64,000 bases of DNA from Carpediemonas membranifera (GCA_019828565.1 JAHDYR010000005.1:1178001-1242000), one strand, 5' to 3'. Shown: positions 40,509 through 51,208, counted from the first letter of the stretch. Notes: a model not told the origin generated them from the sequence alone. Translations and numbers: made by a program.

Positions 40509-43500
40509 TTACCCATCTTTCCGGAGGTTCAGAAGGGCACGTCTGCCGTTCTGCAGTCCCTCTCTGACGGTATGGTCCTCGCTGCGGAGGAGCCAGAGCA
40601 TTTCCAGGATTGCCCTTGAGTTGTACCACTCCGCCTCCTGCCCTTGCCTTAGGGCGTGGTACTGTGTGCGTAGATGCGCCTCCGCCAGGATGTCATTCCA
40701 TCCTTCTGGGCGTTCTACCGCCTTGCATTGGCAGATGATGTGGCTTTGTGTTCCCAGGGGCTGGTTGTATGCCCATTCTGAGAGGATTTTGGTGGTTTCC
40801 GCCGCGGTTCTGGTGACAGTGTACAGGCGAGTAATGGTGTCACCTTCTGAGTCCAGGGTACATAGGGGGCAACACCGCTTGATCCTGCTCAGGAGGGCCT
40901 GGGGCTGGCCGATCGCGCTCCCAAGTATGGCTCTGCTTCTGCCACTGTTGCTGGGGGAGGGGAGTGTGTTGGATGCAGTCATGATTACTCTCTTGACTTC
41001 CCGTCTGGTTATCATCTCACCCTTGATCATTCCTGGTTTCTTGGGTCTCTTCCCTTGCTGCATGCTGAGGATGACTTCCGGGGCTAGTACTGTTGCCACC
41101 CCTTTGGCCGTTCGGCTCCCGGTGTGCAGTAGTTCTTCTGCTGTGAGGGTCCAGCCTCCCCTCTTTGCTCTTTCCCTGGCGGGCATCTCCTCCTGTGTGC
41201 TCTGGAGGACGCTTCGTCGCCATTGGTAGAGGCGATGTAAGACCGATCCTCTCTCCGCTGTCGCCCAGTCCAGATTCCCTAGGGGGGTCGGACGGTCCGG
41301 GTCGTGCGCAGACTCATAGAGCCTCACCGCTCTCTGCCCCATATCTGCCTCCCAGCACATCCATCCCATTAGTACACGGGCGGCTCCTCCTCCCCCTGGT
41401 CCTGTGCCTGCCATTAGGCCGCGCCAGTTGTTCCAGATGGCTCTTCCCCCTGGCGCTTGGCCCCAGATCTCGATCCCGAACTCGATCTTGGGCCAGAGGA
41501 AGGTTCTGAGGATGGATTCCGAGGTGGCGGCCGGGGTGGATCCTTTGGTCCACCCTGCTCTCCTTGCCAGGGCTAGGTATTTCCGGGATTGTGACGTCTT
41601 CATTTTGATGCATGCTGCCAACGGATTCTTCCCGCTGGCTAGCCAGAGTCCCAGATACCTTGCTGAGTCTGACGCCAGTGTGGGAGTTCCTTGGATACTG
41701 ACCGCTGCAGTTACGTCGGTACTTATCACCACACTTTTGCCTGGGCTGGTCTGGAGTCCATGGGCTTCAATTACCCTGACCACTGCGTCTGTGCCTTCTT
41801 CGGCGAGCTGCGGGGTCTCGGCTGAGATGCTTGTATCATCTACAAACATTGCAATGAGGCAGTTTTTGGGCCTATCGTCCGTTGGAGGGAGGCAGGGGTC
41901 CGGGATCTCTCTATGCCGGAGGTACAGTGCCGCCTGGCTTAGCCAGTTAGCTGTGAAGAGAATGAACAGAGTGGGGGCCACCACACATCCTTGCTTGACC
42001 CCCATGTTTGTTCTGGACCATGTGCTTGCCCCTCGTACCGAGATGTACGTTTCTGTAAGTGTATTTCGGATGGCCCTCGTCAGTCTTGGGTGTACCCCCA
42101 TGAGCGTCAACTTGTTCACCAGCAGGTCCCTTGGGACCGTATCATATGCTTTTGCTATGTCAAGTAGGACGCTGGTACGGTTTCCGGACTGGTGTAGTTG
42201 GGCTAGGAGGGCTATGTGATCCACTACAGTTTTCCCTTTCATGAACCCAACTTGCTCTCTGGGGATGAACTTCTCCACCGTCGGCCTGAGGCGCCATTTC
42301 AGTATCCTCCCGTAGGCTCTGTATAGGAGGGGGGTGAGGGAGATCGGTCTGTACGAGCTGGGCGTGAGCTTGTCCTTCCCAACCTTGTGGATAGGCGACA
42401 CCGCTGCATGCTTCCATGTGGTTGGCATGGTCCCGCTGTCGTATACTTTCGCGAGCAGGACTGTGATTGCCTCGTACGCTGACTCGGGGAGGTCCCTCAG
42501 ACAATCTCCAATAATCCCGTCCGGGCCTCCGGCCGAGGACTTCCTTATGGACTTGACCGCCGCTGTCACTTCTTCAAGCGATGGCGGATGGTCCTCAATG
42601 TCCGTTTCCGGCTCGGTTTCCCAGGTGGGTTCCTTCCCGGAGCTTACCTTCGCGTACTGCTCCTGGAGGGAGTCTGCAATCTCCCTCTGCCTTGCTAGAA
42701 TCTTGTTTCCAGCCTTCAGCATCACCGGGAGACCGGCGTGCTGCTTCTCGTTCCAGAAGCGGAACACTTGGTTTGCGAGGATCCTTTTTGTCGTTTTGTA
42801 CCCATCACGGGATCCAACCTCAACCTGCTCATTCCAGTCATGTTGGAAGGTCCTCCATGATCTGCTCAGTGCTCCGTTGAGGGACTTTTTGATATCTTTG
42901 GCGGCGGTTTTGCTCCAGGTGGAGGCTTTGGCCAGCCGTTCCCATACCTCACTAGGGATACGTTCCTGGTTTTCTACAGCGAATGGGTGCCTTCTGGAGG
43001 TAGCAAACCCGGTGGACAACCATTTCCTTATGAGAGTCTCCATCTCGTCCACTGGTATTTTGCTGTCTAGTGGTGGCCACTCTTCTAGCTTGGGCCCTGT
43101 TCTCCTGGGTTTGACCAGCCACGTATCGATCCGTGGGATTTCCAGTCTCTTTGATATCTCTGGTTTCCCTGTCGGGTTGCTATCCCAGGTGAGCTCTATG
43201 GCTTTGTGTGCCGACCCCCAGTGCCCGATTGTGGTCTTGTCTATTACCCTAACAACCGGGTTTTGGATACCCCCTGTTACCGCTGCATAGTCTATTGTGG
43301 ACGTTCGGGAGTTAGTCCCGTACGTCGGTGCAGTTGGTGCTATTGGGGTGAGGTTCCATCGCTGGAGGGTCATCGCAGTTGCTTGCCTGAGTTTCCCTGG
43401 CCTCCTGTTCCAGTCCCCGATGATGATGATGTCACACCCCTCATAGTTCGCGACGGTTTGCTCTAGCATCCGGTCGAACTCCTCAATCTCGGGTCGTGCA

Positions 43501-43868
43501 CATCCACTATCGGGAGCGTAGATATTGATGACTGCCGTGGCCCTCGATGCTTTGAGGATGCTTACTTGGATTCGTGGGTTCGTCCCGTCGGACACGCCTA
43601 CGTCCCATTCCGCTTTGGAGTGCGGGCTAATCAGTGTGGCCAGTCCCTTTGTGGGTCGCTTGCGCGTTGCCTCTAATGGCTTGACCTCTCCTGCACAGGC
43701 GTACTGGAGATCTACCCAGCAAGGGATGGTGGTATTACCGTACCGCTTGGTTTCCTGGAGGAGGATCGCATCAGTCCTTATCCTCTTGCGGATGGATAAA
43801 GCTATGGATCCGCTGTAATCGTTTGCGCCCGCTAGGTGCCCTTCGCTGTTTAGCGATATTATTCTCAT
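40509..43868 (-). CDS. LINE 2 ORF2: APE endonuclease and reverse transcriptase (1119 aa, intact)
   Basis: One uninterrupted ORF starting MRIISLNSEGH. Endonuclease: LLQETKRY, INIYAPDSG, IIGDWNRRPG, STIDYAAV and GSAHKAIELTW give the usual APE-type order of catalytic residues. RT: GPDGIIGD, PISLTPLLYRAYGR, LLDIAKAYDTVPRD, GVKQGCVVAPTLF and the catalytic FVDD. A C-terminal Cys/His cluster (CCPLC ... SHIICQC) follows. It nicks the target and copies its RNA there; the 17-bp duplication around the element fits this. No stop or shift is visible, so the protein could be functional although the element's 3' UTR is interrupted. Confidence 0.95.
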   Translation of the reverse strand: MRIISLNSEGHLAGANDYSGSIALSIRKRIRTDAILLQETKRYGNTTIPCWVDLQYACAGEVKPLEATRKRPTKGLATLISPHSKAEWDVGVSDGTNPRIQVSILKASRATAVINIYAPDSGCARPEIEEFDRMLEQTVANYEGCDIIIIGDWNRRPGKLRQATAMTLQRWNLTPIAPTAPTYGTNSRTSTIDYAAVTGGIQNPVVRVIDKTTIGHWGSAHKAIELTWDSNPTGKPEISKRLEIPRIDTWLVKPRRTGPKLEEWPPLDSKIPVDEMETLIRKWLSTGFATSRRHPFAVENQERIPSEVWERLAKASTWSKTAAKDIKKSLNGALSRSWRTFQHDWNEQVEVGSRDGYKTTKRILANQVFRFWNEKQHAGLPVMLKAGNKILARQREIADSLQEQYAKVSSGKEPTWETEPETDIEDHPPSLEEVTAAVKSIRKSSAGGPDGIIGDCLRDLPESAYEAITVLLAKVYDSGTMPTTWKHAAVSPIHKVGKDKLTPSSYRPISLTPLLYRAYGRILKWRLRPTVEKFIPREQVGFMKGKTVVDHIALLAQLHQSGNRTSVLLDIAKAYDTVPRDLLVNKLTLMGVHPRLTRAIRNTLTETYISVRGASTWSRTNMGVKQGCVVAPTLFILFTANWLSQAALYLRHREIPDPCLPPTDDRPKNCLIAMFVDDTSISAETPQLAEEGTDAVVRVIEAHGLQTSPGKSVVISTDVTAAVSIQGTPTLASDSARYLGLWLASGKNPLAACIKMKTSQSRKYLALARRAGWTKGSTPAATSESILRTFLWPKIEFGIEIWGQAPGGRAIWNNWRGLMAGTGPGGGGAARVLMGWMCWEADMGQRAVRLYESAHDPDRPTPLGNLDWATAERGSVLHRLYQWRRSVLQSTQEEMPARERAKRGGWTLTAEELLHTGSRTAKGVATVLAPEVILSMQQGKRPKKPGMIKGEMITRREVKRVIMTASNTLPSPSNSGRSRAILGSAIGQPQALLSRIKRCCPLCTLDSEGDTITRLYTVTRTAAETTKILSEWAYNQPLGTQSHIICQCKAVERPEGWNDILAEAHLRTQYHALRQGQEAEWYNSRAILEMLWLLRSEDHTVREGLQNGRRALLNLRKDG

Positions 43869-44440
43869 TCAGGTTGTTCTGACATAAACTGCGGGAGTTA
43901 CCCTGCGCGCACTAATCTGCTCTTTGTAGACATTCCCTTTTTGGGCGTACCTTTTGGTGGGTTGCTGAGGCCTCTAACCGAGCAGTCGTTTCCTTTTGGG
44001 CAGGCTTGTGCCTGTATTCCCTTAGTTCCCGGCCTAGGGCATACCATTCCCTTTCACAGTCGGGGCCTCACGATGCTTGTCGGCATTGCTGCCGGTCTCC
44101 GCTTAGCTTCCTTCCTCGCCGCATGGCAGGACCATTACCTAACGAGCTTAGGTGGGAGCGACAGTGGTTGTTGCCCCTCCCAAGGCTGGAGTTACAGCCT
44201 GCCGGACAGGCAGGGCTCTTTTTACCTTTTGGTAACCCTGCCCCCGGCCCCTGTGGGGCACAGGGGTTTGTTGAAAAAGAATGTGTTGCATTTTTGCTCC
44301 CGCCGGAATGGTTCGCCGGTGTCCATTTGGACTTTAAGGCCCTACTAGTCACAGCCTGGCCATACATGCTGGTTCATATATACACTTTTAGCTCAGACTT
44401 ATATCACACTACCCTCTGCACCTCTTACTTATGATTGTTT
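43869..44440 (-). other. LINE 2 ORF1-ORF2 spacer
   Basis: 573 bp without a gene. Rich in GC inverted pairs (AACGAGCTTAGG, GGGGCACAGGGGTTTG region). The motif GCAGTTTATG lies 15 bases upstream of the ORF2 ATG (43883-43892). It might house a translation-reinitiation or internal promoter signal, but this is not shown. Confidence 0.5.
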
Positions 44441-46554
44441 CTACTCTCCTTCCTTCTCCTCGCCTCTCTTCCTTCTCAGGTCAGACCTGAAGTTATCCAT
44501 CTTGGCTGCTAGGGTGAAGCTGAGGGCTTCGTTGGTTGCCGAGAGTCGGGCCGCGCGGCTGAGTAAGTCCTCGTTCTCTTCGGTTAGAGACGAGCACTTC
44601 TCCGTTGTCTTCCTGAGGTCCTTCCGCATCTCGTCCAACGCAGCTTGGGCTGCTCTCCGGGCTTCCCGTTCTTCCTCCAGCTCCTGGCTTTTTGGCCTTG
44701 AGCTCGTTGATGGTTCTGGCTGCAGCTTCTTCCAGCTGTTGTCTGACCTCTGCTTCTCGCCGGGCCATGGCTTGGTCCAGCAGGGCCGCTATGCCTCTGC
44801 CCAGGTCGGTGTCCTCCTGTCGTGCTCTTTTTGGGCTGCAGGTCCTCTTGGTCCACCTGTCTGACCTGGCGGGTCTTGGCTGATGGGTTGGGGGGTATGG
44901 GGGGGGCACAGCTCTTAGTTGGAGGGGGCCCGGGCTCTGTTCGCTCTGTCCTGCTACTTTGCGGTTGTTCAGTGACAATTTGCCCGCGTGGAGGGCCATA
45001 TAGGCCCCCTATGCCGCCATTCGGCAGGTAGACCTCCGTCCTCCTGTGGAGCATCTTGGCGAGTTCAGTAGCCCTTCGTCTCACCTTTGTTCGAAGCGCC
45101 TGCTTCCTCTCGGTCCTCAGTCTGTTCTTGGCGTTAGTGCTGGCGCCTTCCGGGAAAACACAGTTCAGCGTGTCCCATGGCTTCCCCCCTTTTGGGTGTT
45201 CCACGCCTGAGCCCGCCAGGGCGAGTTTGCCTATCCAGGAGGCGCTCCTCAAGGTGCCCACTCGCCTCTTCCCTCTTTCTGCTGGTTCATCCGTGATACC
45301 CCAGTCCCGGGGGAGGAACGAGGGGAGGAAGTTGATGGAGCCTGTCTCCGGGTCGACACACATGTTGGCCAGGGAGTTCTCGATCGTCGGCTGGGACCTC
45401 CGTGAAGTAGTTGAAGATCTTCTTCCTGGCTTCTCTGCCCATGTGGCCTCCAGCTATGTCGAATTTGTGGACGGGCATCAAAGACGCCGCTTGGGATAGG
45501 GTCATCGTTTTGGTGTCGCTGACGTCTAGAGTAAGCATCTTTTCCGCGTCTATTTCCGTGGGCTCCCCCTCAGGTTCGCCCAAGGGAAACCGTCTTGGAC
45601 AGCGTGGCGGCGCCCGTTCCACTCTGAGTGGATTTCCAGGAGGATGGGTCGCGCTGGTTCGCCTACTCTCGCGAGCGATTCTGGGTTTCCGATGATCACG
45701 GCTGTTCCTTCCAGGGCTCTGGTGATACCCTTTCCGGAGCTGAAATCGTTTTCCTCCCAGTTGGTCATGATAATCTGGCCCCGTTTGGGGTTCTTGGTGC
45801 CAAAGAGGTTGACTTGTTGGGACAATGGGGTTAGGCGACCGGCCGCCACGGTGCCGAGGCCGTGTCTGGCGTTGACTTTGGTCGCCAGGTCCTTGTATTC
45901 ATCATGGTACGGCGACTCCCTGCCCATGAGCATGCTTCCTAGGGCTGTGAGGTGGGCTTCTACCTGCCCCCAGTCCCAGCCTGGGTTGTCTCTCATCCAG
46001 AACGCTGTTGCTAGTCTGGCGTAGAATATGGAGACATCTGCTAGGGCGCAGTGGCAGTGGTGGGGTGCGTGCTTGTGATAGGGGCACACCAATTTTGCCT
46101 CCGGGCGCTGTTGGTACCTTCTGGTCCAGGTCCGGCCCAGTTCGGACTGGGGTCGGGAGGGGAGGCCGGTGAGGCTCTTCTCCCCACTATTGGGGTAGAA
46201 CCAGGTCAGCGTGTCGAGGATGTTGGGGAAGATCGTGTTGAGGTCAGTTTCATCCATGAGGCGTAAGCTTAGCCAGGTGCGGAGGTTCCCGTCTGGGACG
46301 AACTTCTCACTGGTCAGGATGCTTCTCTCAGCCTCGACTCCCTTAGCCACGATGTGGACGTGGGTCTTCTGTGGCCCCGAGTCGTCTTCCAGTCTCTTCA
46401 GCTCTGTAGCCATCTCGGTGCACCATCGCTTGGCGTGGGGGAAGTCTGCTTCGTATCCCTTGGGGGCTTTGCCCGTGGTGACGTCGACAAACGTAGCTGG
46501 TGGGCAGCCATGGATGTAGTGCCTGGCCCACAGACATTGGTCCAGGGCATCCAC
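44441..46554 (-). pseudogene. LINE 2 ORF1 (frameshifted)
   Basis: Sense order: 45550-46554 (starts MDALDQCLWARH, includes a Cys/His-rich CPYHKHAPHHCHC cluster), a middle block (TEIDAEKMLTLDVSD, KFDIAGGHMGREA), 44584-45363 (DPETGSINFLPSFLPRDW, then a Pro-rich basic linker), and a C-terminal coiled coil ending at 44441 (LEEAAARTINELKA, KCSSLTEENEDLL). At least three frame changes are needed. ORF1 proteins bind the LINE RNA; here I see no CCHC knuckle or RRM that I can name. Confidence 0.65.
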
Positions 46555-46581
46555 TGTGATGTCTCACTCTCAGAGACCTCG

Positions 46582-49365
46582 GCGTTCTCACTTCAGACGG
46601 CCTATCGCTTGGGCTCACACACTCTACGCCAGCGGCTGACGACGTCGTCCTCCCAGTGTTCTCGGTGTCCGGATCAAGGCTACAGTCAGCCCTTGCAGAC
46701 TACCGCTCGGGCTGGCAGTCAGTCCAAATACCCTCGGACGAGCTCCGCTCTCGCGTCGTGCCACTTCTGCGAGAGTTCTCAGACATCTTCGAGCCGCTCG
46801 GTCCTGAACCGGCCAACGTTCCCCCCATGGTCTTGCACGTCAAGGACGATACCCTCGTGCAGATTAAGCCGCGCCGCCTCTCGCCTGATAACAGGAAGAA
46901 GACGAAGGAGATCGTAGCGGAGCTCGCCCAGAATGGCATCGTCACTCCCTCCAAAGGCCCTTTCGCCTCACCTATCGTCCTCGTCAAGCAGAAAGACAAG
47001 ACACGCATGTGCGTCGACTACTCGGAGCTGAACAAGCACCTCGTGGAGGATCACTTCCCGCTACCTAACATCAGAGAGTTTCTGATGTCCATGCGCGGCG
47101 CGAAGTGGTTCGCTGCTCTTGACCTCGTCAAGGGATATCACCAGCTTCCCCTCCACGAAGATTCACAAGCCCTCTCCGCCTTTGTCACGCCAGACGACTA
47201 CCTACAGTACACCCGCGTCCCGTTCGGCCTTGCCTCGGCGCCCTCGTACTTCCAGCGTACCATCCAGGCTGTCATAGCACCCGCCATTGCCACCGGCCGC
47301 TGCAAGGCGTACCTCGACGACATCCTCGAGGCCGCCCACTCAGATGACACGTTCATCGACGACCTGCGCACCATATTCATGGCCTTGCGGGAGCATAACC
47401 TCAAGCTCTCGCCCGCAAAATGCGTCATCGGCGCCTCCGAGGTCAGATCGGTCGGCTTTATCGTCGACCGAAATGGCATACATGTCGACCCCGACCGCAT
47501 CCAGGCCATCGTCAGCCTCAGGCCCCCCCGGGACCAGTCTGAGTTGAAGTCAATCCTCGGAAAGATCAACTACATCGCACAGTTCCTGCCTGACGCCACC
47601 AAGTCACTCGCCACACTCAACCGGTCACTCAGAGCCGGCGAGTTCGTCTTCGGCGAGGAACAACTGACTGCTTTTGACGACATCAAGTCCCAGTTGGCGC
47701 TTCACATCAGCCTAACATACCCAGACCTCGATAGACCCTGGCACATTTACACCGACGCTTCATCACTTGGCGAAGGAGGCGTGCTAATACAAGATGAGGG
47801 AGGACGGTACTCGCTCAATTCTGGCCTGTTTCCAGAAGACCTACGACAAGACCATGTCGAATTGGTCAACATACGAACAAGAGTTGCATGCCGTGATCTC
47901 TGTCCTCACCAACAAGGTCTTCGAACCCCTCTTCCAGATCAAGTCTGACCTACATGTCCACACCGACCATAGCAACCTCGTCCAACTCAGACGGAAGGCC
48001 CCGACTGTCAAAAAGCTTCTCCGCTGGGCCCTACGACTATCCGAGTTTCGCTTCACCATTCAGCACGTCCGTGGCGTCGACAACGTCATTGCAGACGTCC
48101 TCTCCCGGATCCTCCCCGACGCGCCTGTAGTCAACGCTGTCGTCCAAGAGCCTCACTTCGACAAGTTCTCCGCCGTCCACAATGACGCGGTCGGACACTT
48201 CGGCGTCGACGAGTGCATTCGCCGTGTCAAAGCCGCCAAGACCACGTGGCCTGGCATGTACAAAGACATCAGACGCTGGATCAAGGCCTGCCCCCACTGC
48301 CAGCTGCATGCCCCTGCCAGAGAGTGCCCCATCGCGTATCACCCATCCTCCTCGGACGCTCCTTTCCACAGAGTTCAGGTCGACACTCTTGGGCCCCTAC
48401 CCACCACGCCGTCGGGAAACTCCTACATCATCTCGATCGTGGACACCTTCTCCAGGTACATCAGACTGTTCCCAGCCACGTCCACTGACGCCCTCGCGGC
48501 CGCTCGCGCACTTTATGCTTACTGCGGTGCCTACGGCGTACCTCGCGAGATCCAGTCCGACAACGGCTCGCAGTTCACAGCGAAGCTAATAGATGAGCTT
48601 ACATGCGCACTCTCGTTGAATCACCGCTTTTCCGCCCCTTACAGCCCACAGTCCAACGGCATTGTGGAAAGGTACAACTTCGAGATCGAAAAGATCATCA
48701 AGCCCGCTACGATGCAACCCTGGGACGAACATCTGCCCTCTGTCGAGCTTATCCTCAATTCCAAGCAGGTTTCGTCCACCAAGGCCTCTCCTCTGGACAT
48801 CCTCTTCCCATTCACCGAAGGGAAGGCCGATCCTTCGCGCCTAAAGGCCGCCCGCGAAGCCCTCGCTCGCTACGCCGCCAAGAAGGCTGCAATTCCCACC
48901 AATGTGCCCCCCACGCACGAGCCCGGCTCTCTCGTACTCCTCCTTCGCCCGAAGTCCGCCAAGATCGAGGCAAACTGGCGCGGTCCGTTCAGATATCTGC
49001 GCCGCGGTGACCACACGTCGTCGTCGATCATCCAACACATCACGACCGATAAGACCATGGAAGTTTCCGACCGCCGCATCAAGGCCTGGACTGGCTCCAC
49101 GGACCTCGACGAGCTCAAGACCCTAGTCGCCGAGCAAGAGGGGGAGTACGCCGTAGACCACATCGTCTCGGCCCGTCGTCCAGCCAGATCGAAGACCATA
49201 TACCTCCTAGTCCACTGGGCCGGGTGCGAGTCAGCAGAGGATTCGGAGGTCACGCTCAACGCTGAGACAGCCCAGATGGCCGCTCTCGACGACTTTCTCA
49301 ACGTCAGCCCTTCATGGAGACAGCCAGTCGAGGCCGCCTGCCGCCGCAATGGCTGGCAACTCTAA
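46582..49365 (+). pseudogene. Element 3 Pol: RT, RNase H, integrase, chromodomain (one frameshift)
   Basis: Resumes the protease frame after the 17-bp duplication. RT has CVDYSELNKH, AALDLVKGYHQ, PFGLASAPSYFQ and the catalytic YLDD near 47310; RNase H has YTDASS, then a frameshift near 47810, then HTDHSNLVQL and IADVLSR. Integrase has CPHCQLHAP, D (VDTLGPLP), D (QSDNGSQF), E (VERYNFE). The tail has YAVDHIVSARR and LLVHWAGC, a chromodomain-like end. Stop at 49365. Confidence 0.9.
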
Positions 49366-49593
49366 GCTACTGTCAAGGCAGGACATTGGTTCAGCGTCCT
49401 GCCCAAACAAATAAACGATCCGTGCTAGTACAAGTTGTCTCTACTCTCCCACCCGTCAGAGCCTTGAGGGAAGGTGTGCCCGGCCAAGATGTCCGCCCGT
49501 GTCCTGCTGCAGGACCCGCTGTGCGCCTGTCGCCAGGCGGAAATGAGCTTTGACCGCTCTTGAAGGTCTCGGGCTCCGCCTCTGGGGAGGTAG

Positions 49594-49718
49594 TGTGGCA
49601 GTGTGCCAATCAAATAAAATATTTGATTGGCGATTCGATCCGCCATTCCGGTCGACACTGTTGTGTCGACTTCTCTTTGACTAAAGCACCAAGTTGTTTT
49701 TCCGTCCTCTCGAGCACA
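49594..49718 (+). repeat. 3' LTR of element 3
   Basis: 125 bp. Differs from the 5' LTR at four bases, three of them the hairpin loop, which reads AAA instead of TTT. Confidence 0.93.
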
Positions 49719-49722
49719 TCAG

Positions 49723-49930
49723 CCTCCTCTCTCATACCAATAGACTTCAAGGTAGCCCACTTTTTCCGCTGCTGGATCGCGAGGAGCGCCGAAATGGTGT
49801 AGTGGGTCTTACCCAATACTTACATAGTCATACGTATATTTATACAGTCAAGGAGTTTCTACTCGACACAATTGTGTCGAGTCTTCTTCTTTATAAACTG
49901 TTCTCTTAAGCCATACAGGCCACATTGAAT
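49723..49930 (-). pseudogene. DIRS-A 5' codons beyond element 3, and spacer
   Basis: Codons KKWATLKSIGMREEA (49723-49816) join in frame to ENLEEMFEDF at 25176 once element 3 and one TCAG are removed. The block resembles TMREEAEFLEEI in DIRS-B Gag. The 110 bp upstream hold a perfect 22-bp palindrome at 49861-49882 (ACTCGACACAA/TTGTGTCGAGT). Confidence 0.75.
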
Positions 49931-50455
49931 TCAATCCCACCCAACAATGGTTGAAAAGAACAAGCTATACGTACCTTTACTTAAGTCGGTGGGGGCGACT
50001 CTGGCACTGGAGCGGGCCTCTGCGATGAGGACGGTGAAGCTCTCGGAATCACGGATCCTGGAACGTCGGGCTCTGACGTAGTCCTTGACTGCGTCGGCGT
50101 AGTGAAAGCCATTGATGTCCTTAATGAGGAGAAGCTCATGACGGAGCATTAGCTGAAGCTTGATCGTCTCGGTTGTCCAGCTCGGGTGGAGGACGATGTC
50201 CCTGTAGAGCATCTGCAGCCATTCGGACTCGTTACGCATGGCTAGTGAGTCCGGGTGGCGCCACTCCAGCGACATTAAATCTCGAAGCGTCAATAACTCG
50301 CCTGTTAGTTCGTTGATGCGCTTCTGCGGATCTGGGATCTTCTCTGCTTCAGGCGTGCGGTCCCCGGTGTTGTTCTCGGTTTCTTCAGCCATCTGGCCGT
50401 AATTGATTCGATCCCGATTCGTTCGGCTCGAATAAATCGAATCAGGCAGATCCAT
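49931..50455 (-). pseudogene. DIRS-type Gag-like domain (second, upstream module)
   Basis: Likely start at MAEETENN. WRHPDSLAMRNESEWLQMLY and HELLLIKDINGFHYADAV align in layout with WKRPASSTMREEAEFLEEIY and HRVLWVKDRYGYLAASAV of DIRS-B Gag. The 49723/25176 block aligns to the same part, so this is either a separate truncated element or a second exon-like module. It starts about 40 bp beyond the 3' end of DIRS-B. Confidence 0.6.
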
Positions 50456-50495
50456 CGCCCATGCTCCATTATCTCACGCCGGAGCTGACGTCTCC

Positions 50496-50542
50496 GTCAG
50501 ACAGGCTGACGATCCGGTAGACTCCGTCCATTCCCACAGGGG
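50496..50542 (-). repeat. B2 split repeat of DIRS-B
   Basis: About 46 bp, GTCAGACAGGCTGACGATCC to CCCACAGGG, repeated at 50806-50851. Next to it are eight G residues and TAGGTAATTTA. Confidence 0.88.
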
Positions 50543-50685
50543 GGGGTAGGTAATTTATTGTGTCGCGTTCTCGCATCGTCCCGGGTCTATCTCTGTGTAA
50601 GCCGGAGTAAATTACCTCGCTCGACCTTACGTAATGCCGAGCGTCACCCTCCGAAGGAGGGGATCGGGAGCAAGGCTGCCCCGCG

Positions 50686-50851
50686 GTTTCAGTTCGCTCT
50701 TGAACAACTGAACCGCCCTTATGAGACGCACGATCCCGTCTTTGAGATCGTATCGAATCATCCTCGACCTCTCGCGCCGAAGTTTTGGCTCCGCTGGCCT
50801 TGCCAGTCAGACAGGCTGACGATCCGGTAGACTCCGTCCATTCCCACAGGG
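50686..50851 (-). repeat. A2 (120 bp) and B1 split repeats of DIRS-B
   Basis: 50686-50805 equals 54689-54808; 50806-50851 equals the B2 repeat. Confidence 0.88.
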
Positions 50852-51208
50852 AACCAGTCGCCGCCCAAGCGATTGCAGCCGATCGGTGCACTTTAAGACA
50901 CTCTCGATGTCTTTCATGCAAGCTGTGCCCCGGCTGCAATTCATTGCATATGCCAACACAAAGAGCTCAAAACGAGGGTCTATAGCCCTCAACGGCGCTT
51001 CGTTGAGGAGTTCTAGCGATTTTTCACTTTTGTTGCGCAATTTCTTCATCTGATGCGCAATTATTGAACCATCGAGCCTAAAAGAGACTCTAAAGCCTTA
51101 ACGGCTTCCAAATAGCCAATATCACCTTGTCCATCAAGGTTTATGATTAGCCTCACTAAGGCCCACAATCATACCCCTCGCAGCCACTCCTCAATGGCTT
51201 TGAGGGGC
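50852..51208 (-). other. DIRS-B 3' noncoding region
   Basis: Between B1 and the recombinase stop. Several stem-loops, for example CCTCAACG/CGTTGAGG near 50988-51009 and CCTCAATGGCTTTGAGG near 51190. An 80-codon minus-strand ORF (50807-51049) is probably fortuitous. Confidence 0.5.

Larger units (their letters stand above)
26500..46564 (-). mobile_element. LINE 2 (holding the 13-kb TIR element)
   Basis: A minus-strand non-LTR retrotransposon flanked by a perfect 17-bp duplication (26483-26499 and 46565-46581). Its 3' end is a tail of CTTT repeats after GTTAAATTT. Order in sense: ORF1 (44441-46554), a 573-bp spacer, ORF2 (40509-43868, intact), and a 3' UTR of about 1 kb interrupted at 27169-40160. 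The 5' end lies at the start of the visible ORF1, so it may be slightly truncated. Confidence 0.93.
25177..49718 (+). mobile_element. Ty3/gypsy element 3 (split by LINE 2)
   Basis: 125-bp LTRs at both ends (121 of 125 bases identical) with the 4-bp duplication TCAG at 25173-25176 and 49719-49722. The palindrome GTATTAATAC follows the 5' LTR; the polypurine tract GGGGAGGTAG precedes the 3' LTR. Gag-protease is at the left, pol at the right, separated by the 20-kb LINE 2 block with a 17-bp duplication. LTR divergence makes it older than elements 1 and 2. It lies inside DIRS-A, whose codons join in frame across it. Confidence 0.95.

Noticed and set aside
50807-51049. 80-codon minus-strand ORF starting MKKLRNKSEK
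   Set aside because: It lies between the recombinase stop and the split repeats of DIRS-B and runs into B1; likely chance in 3' noncoding DNA.
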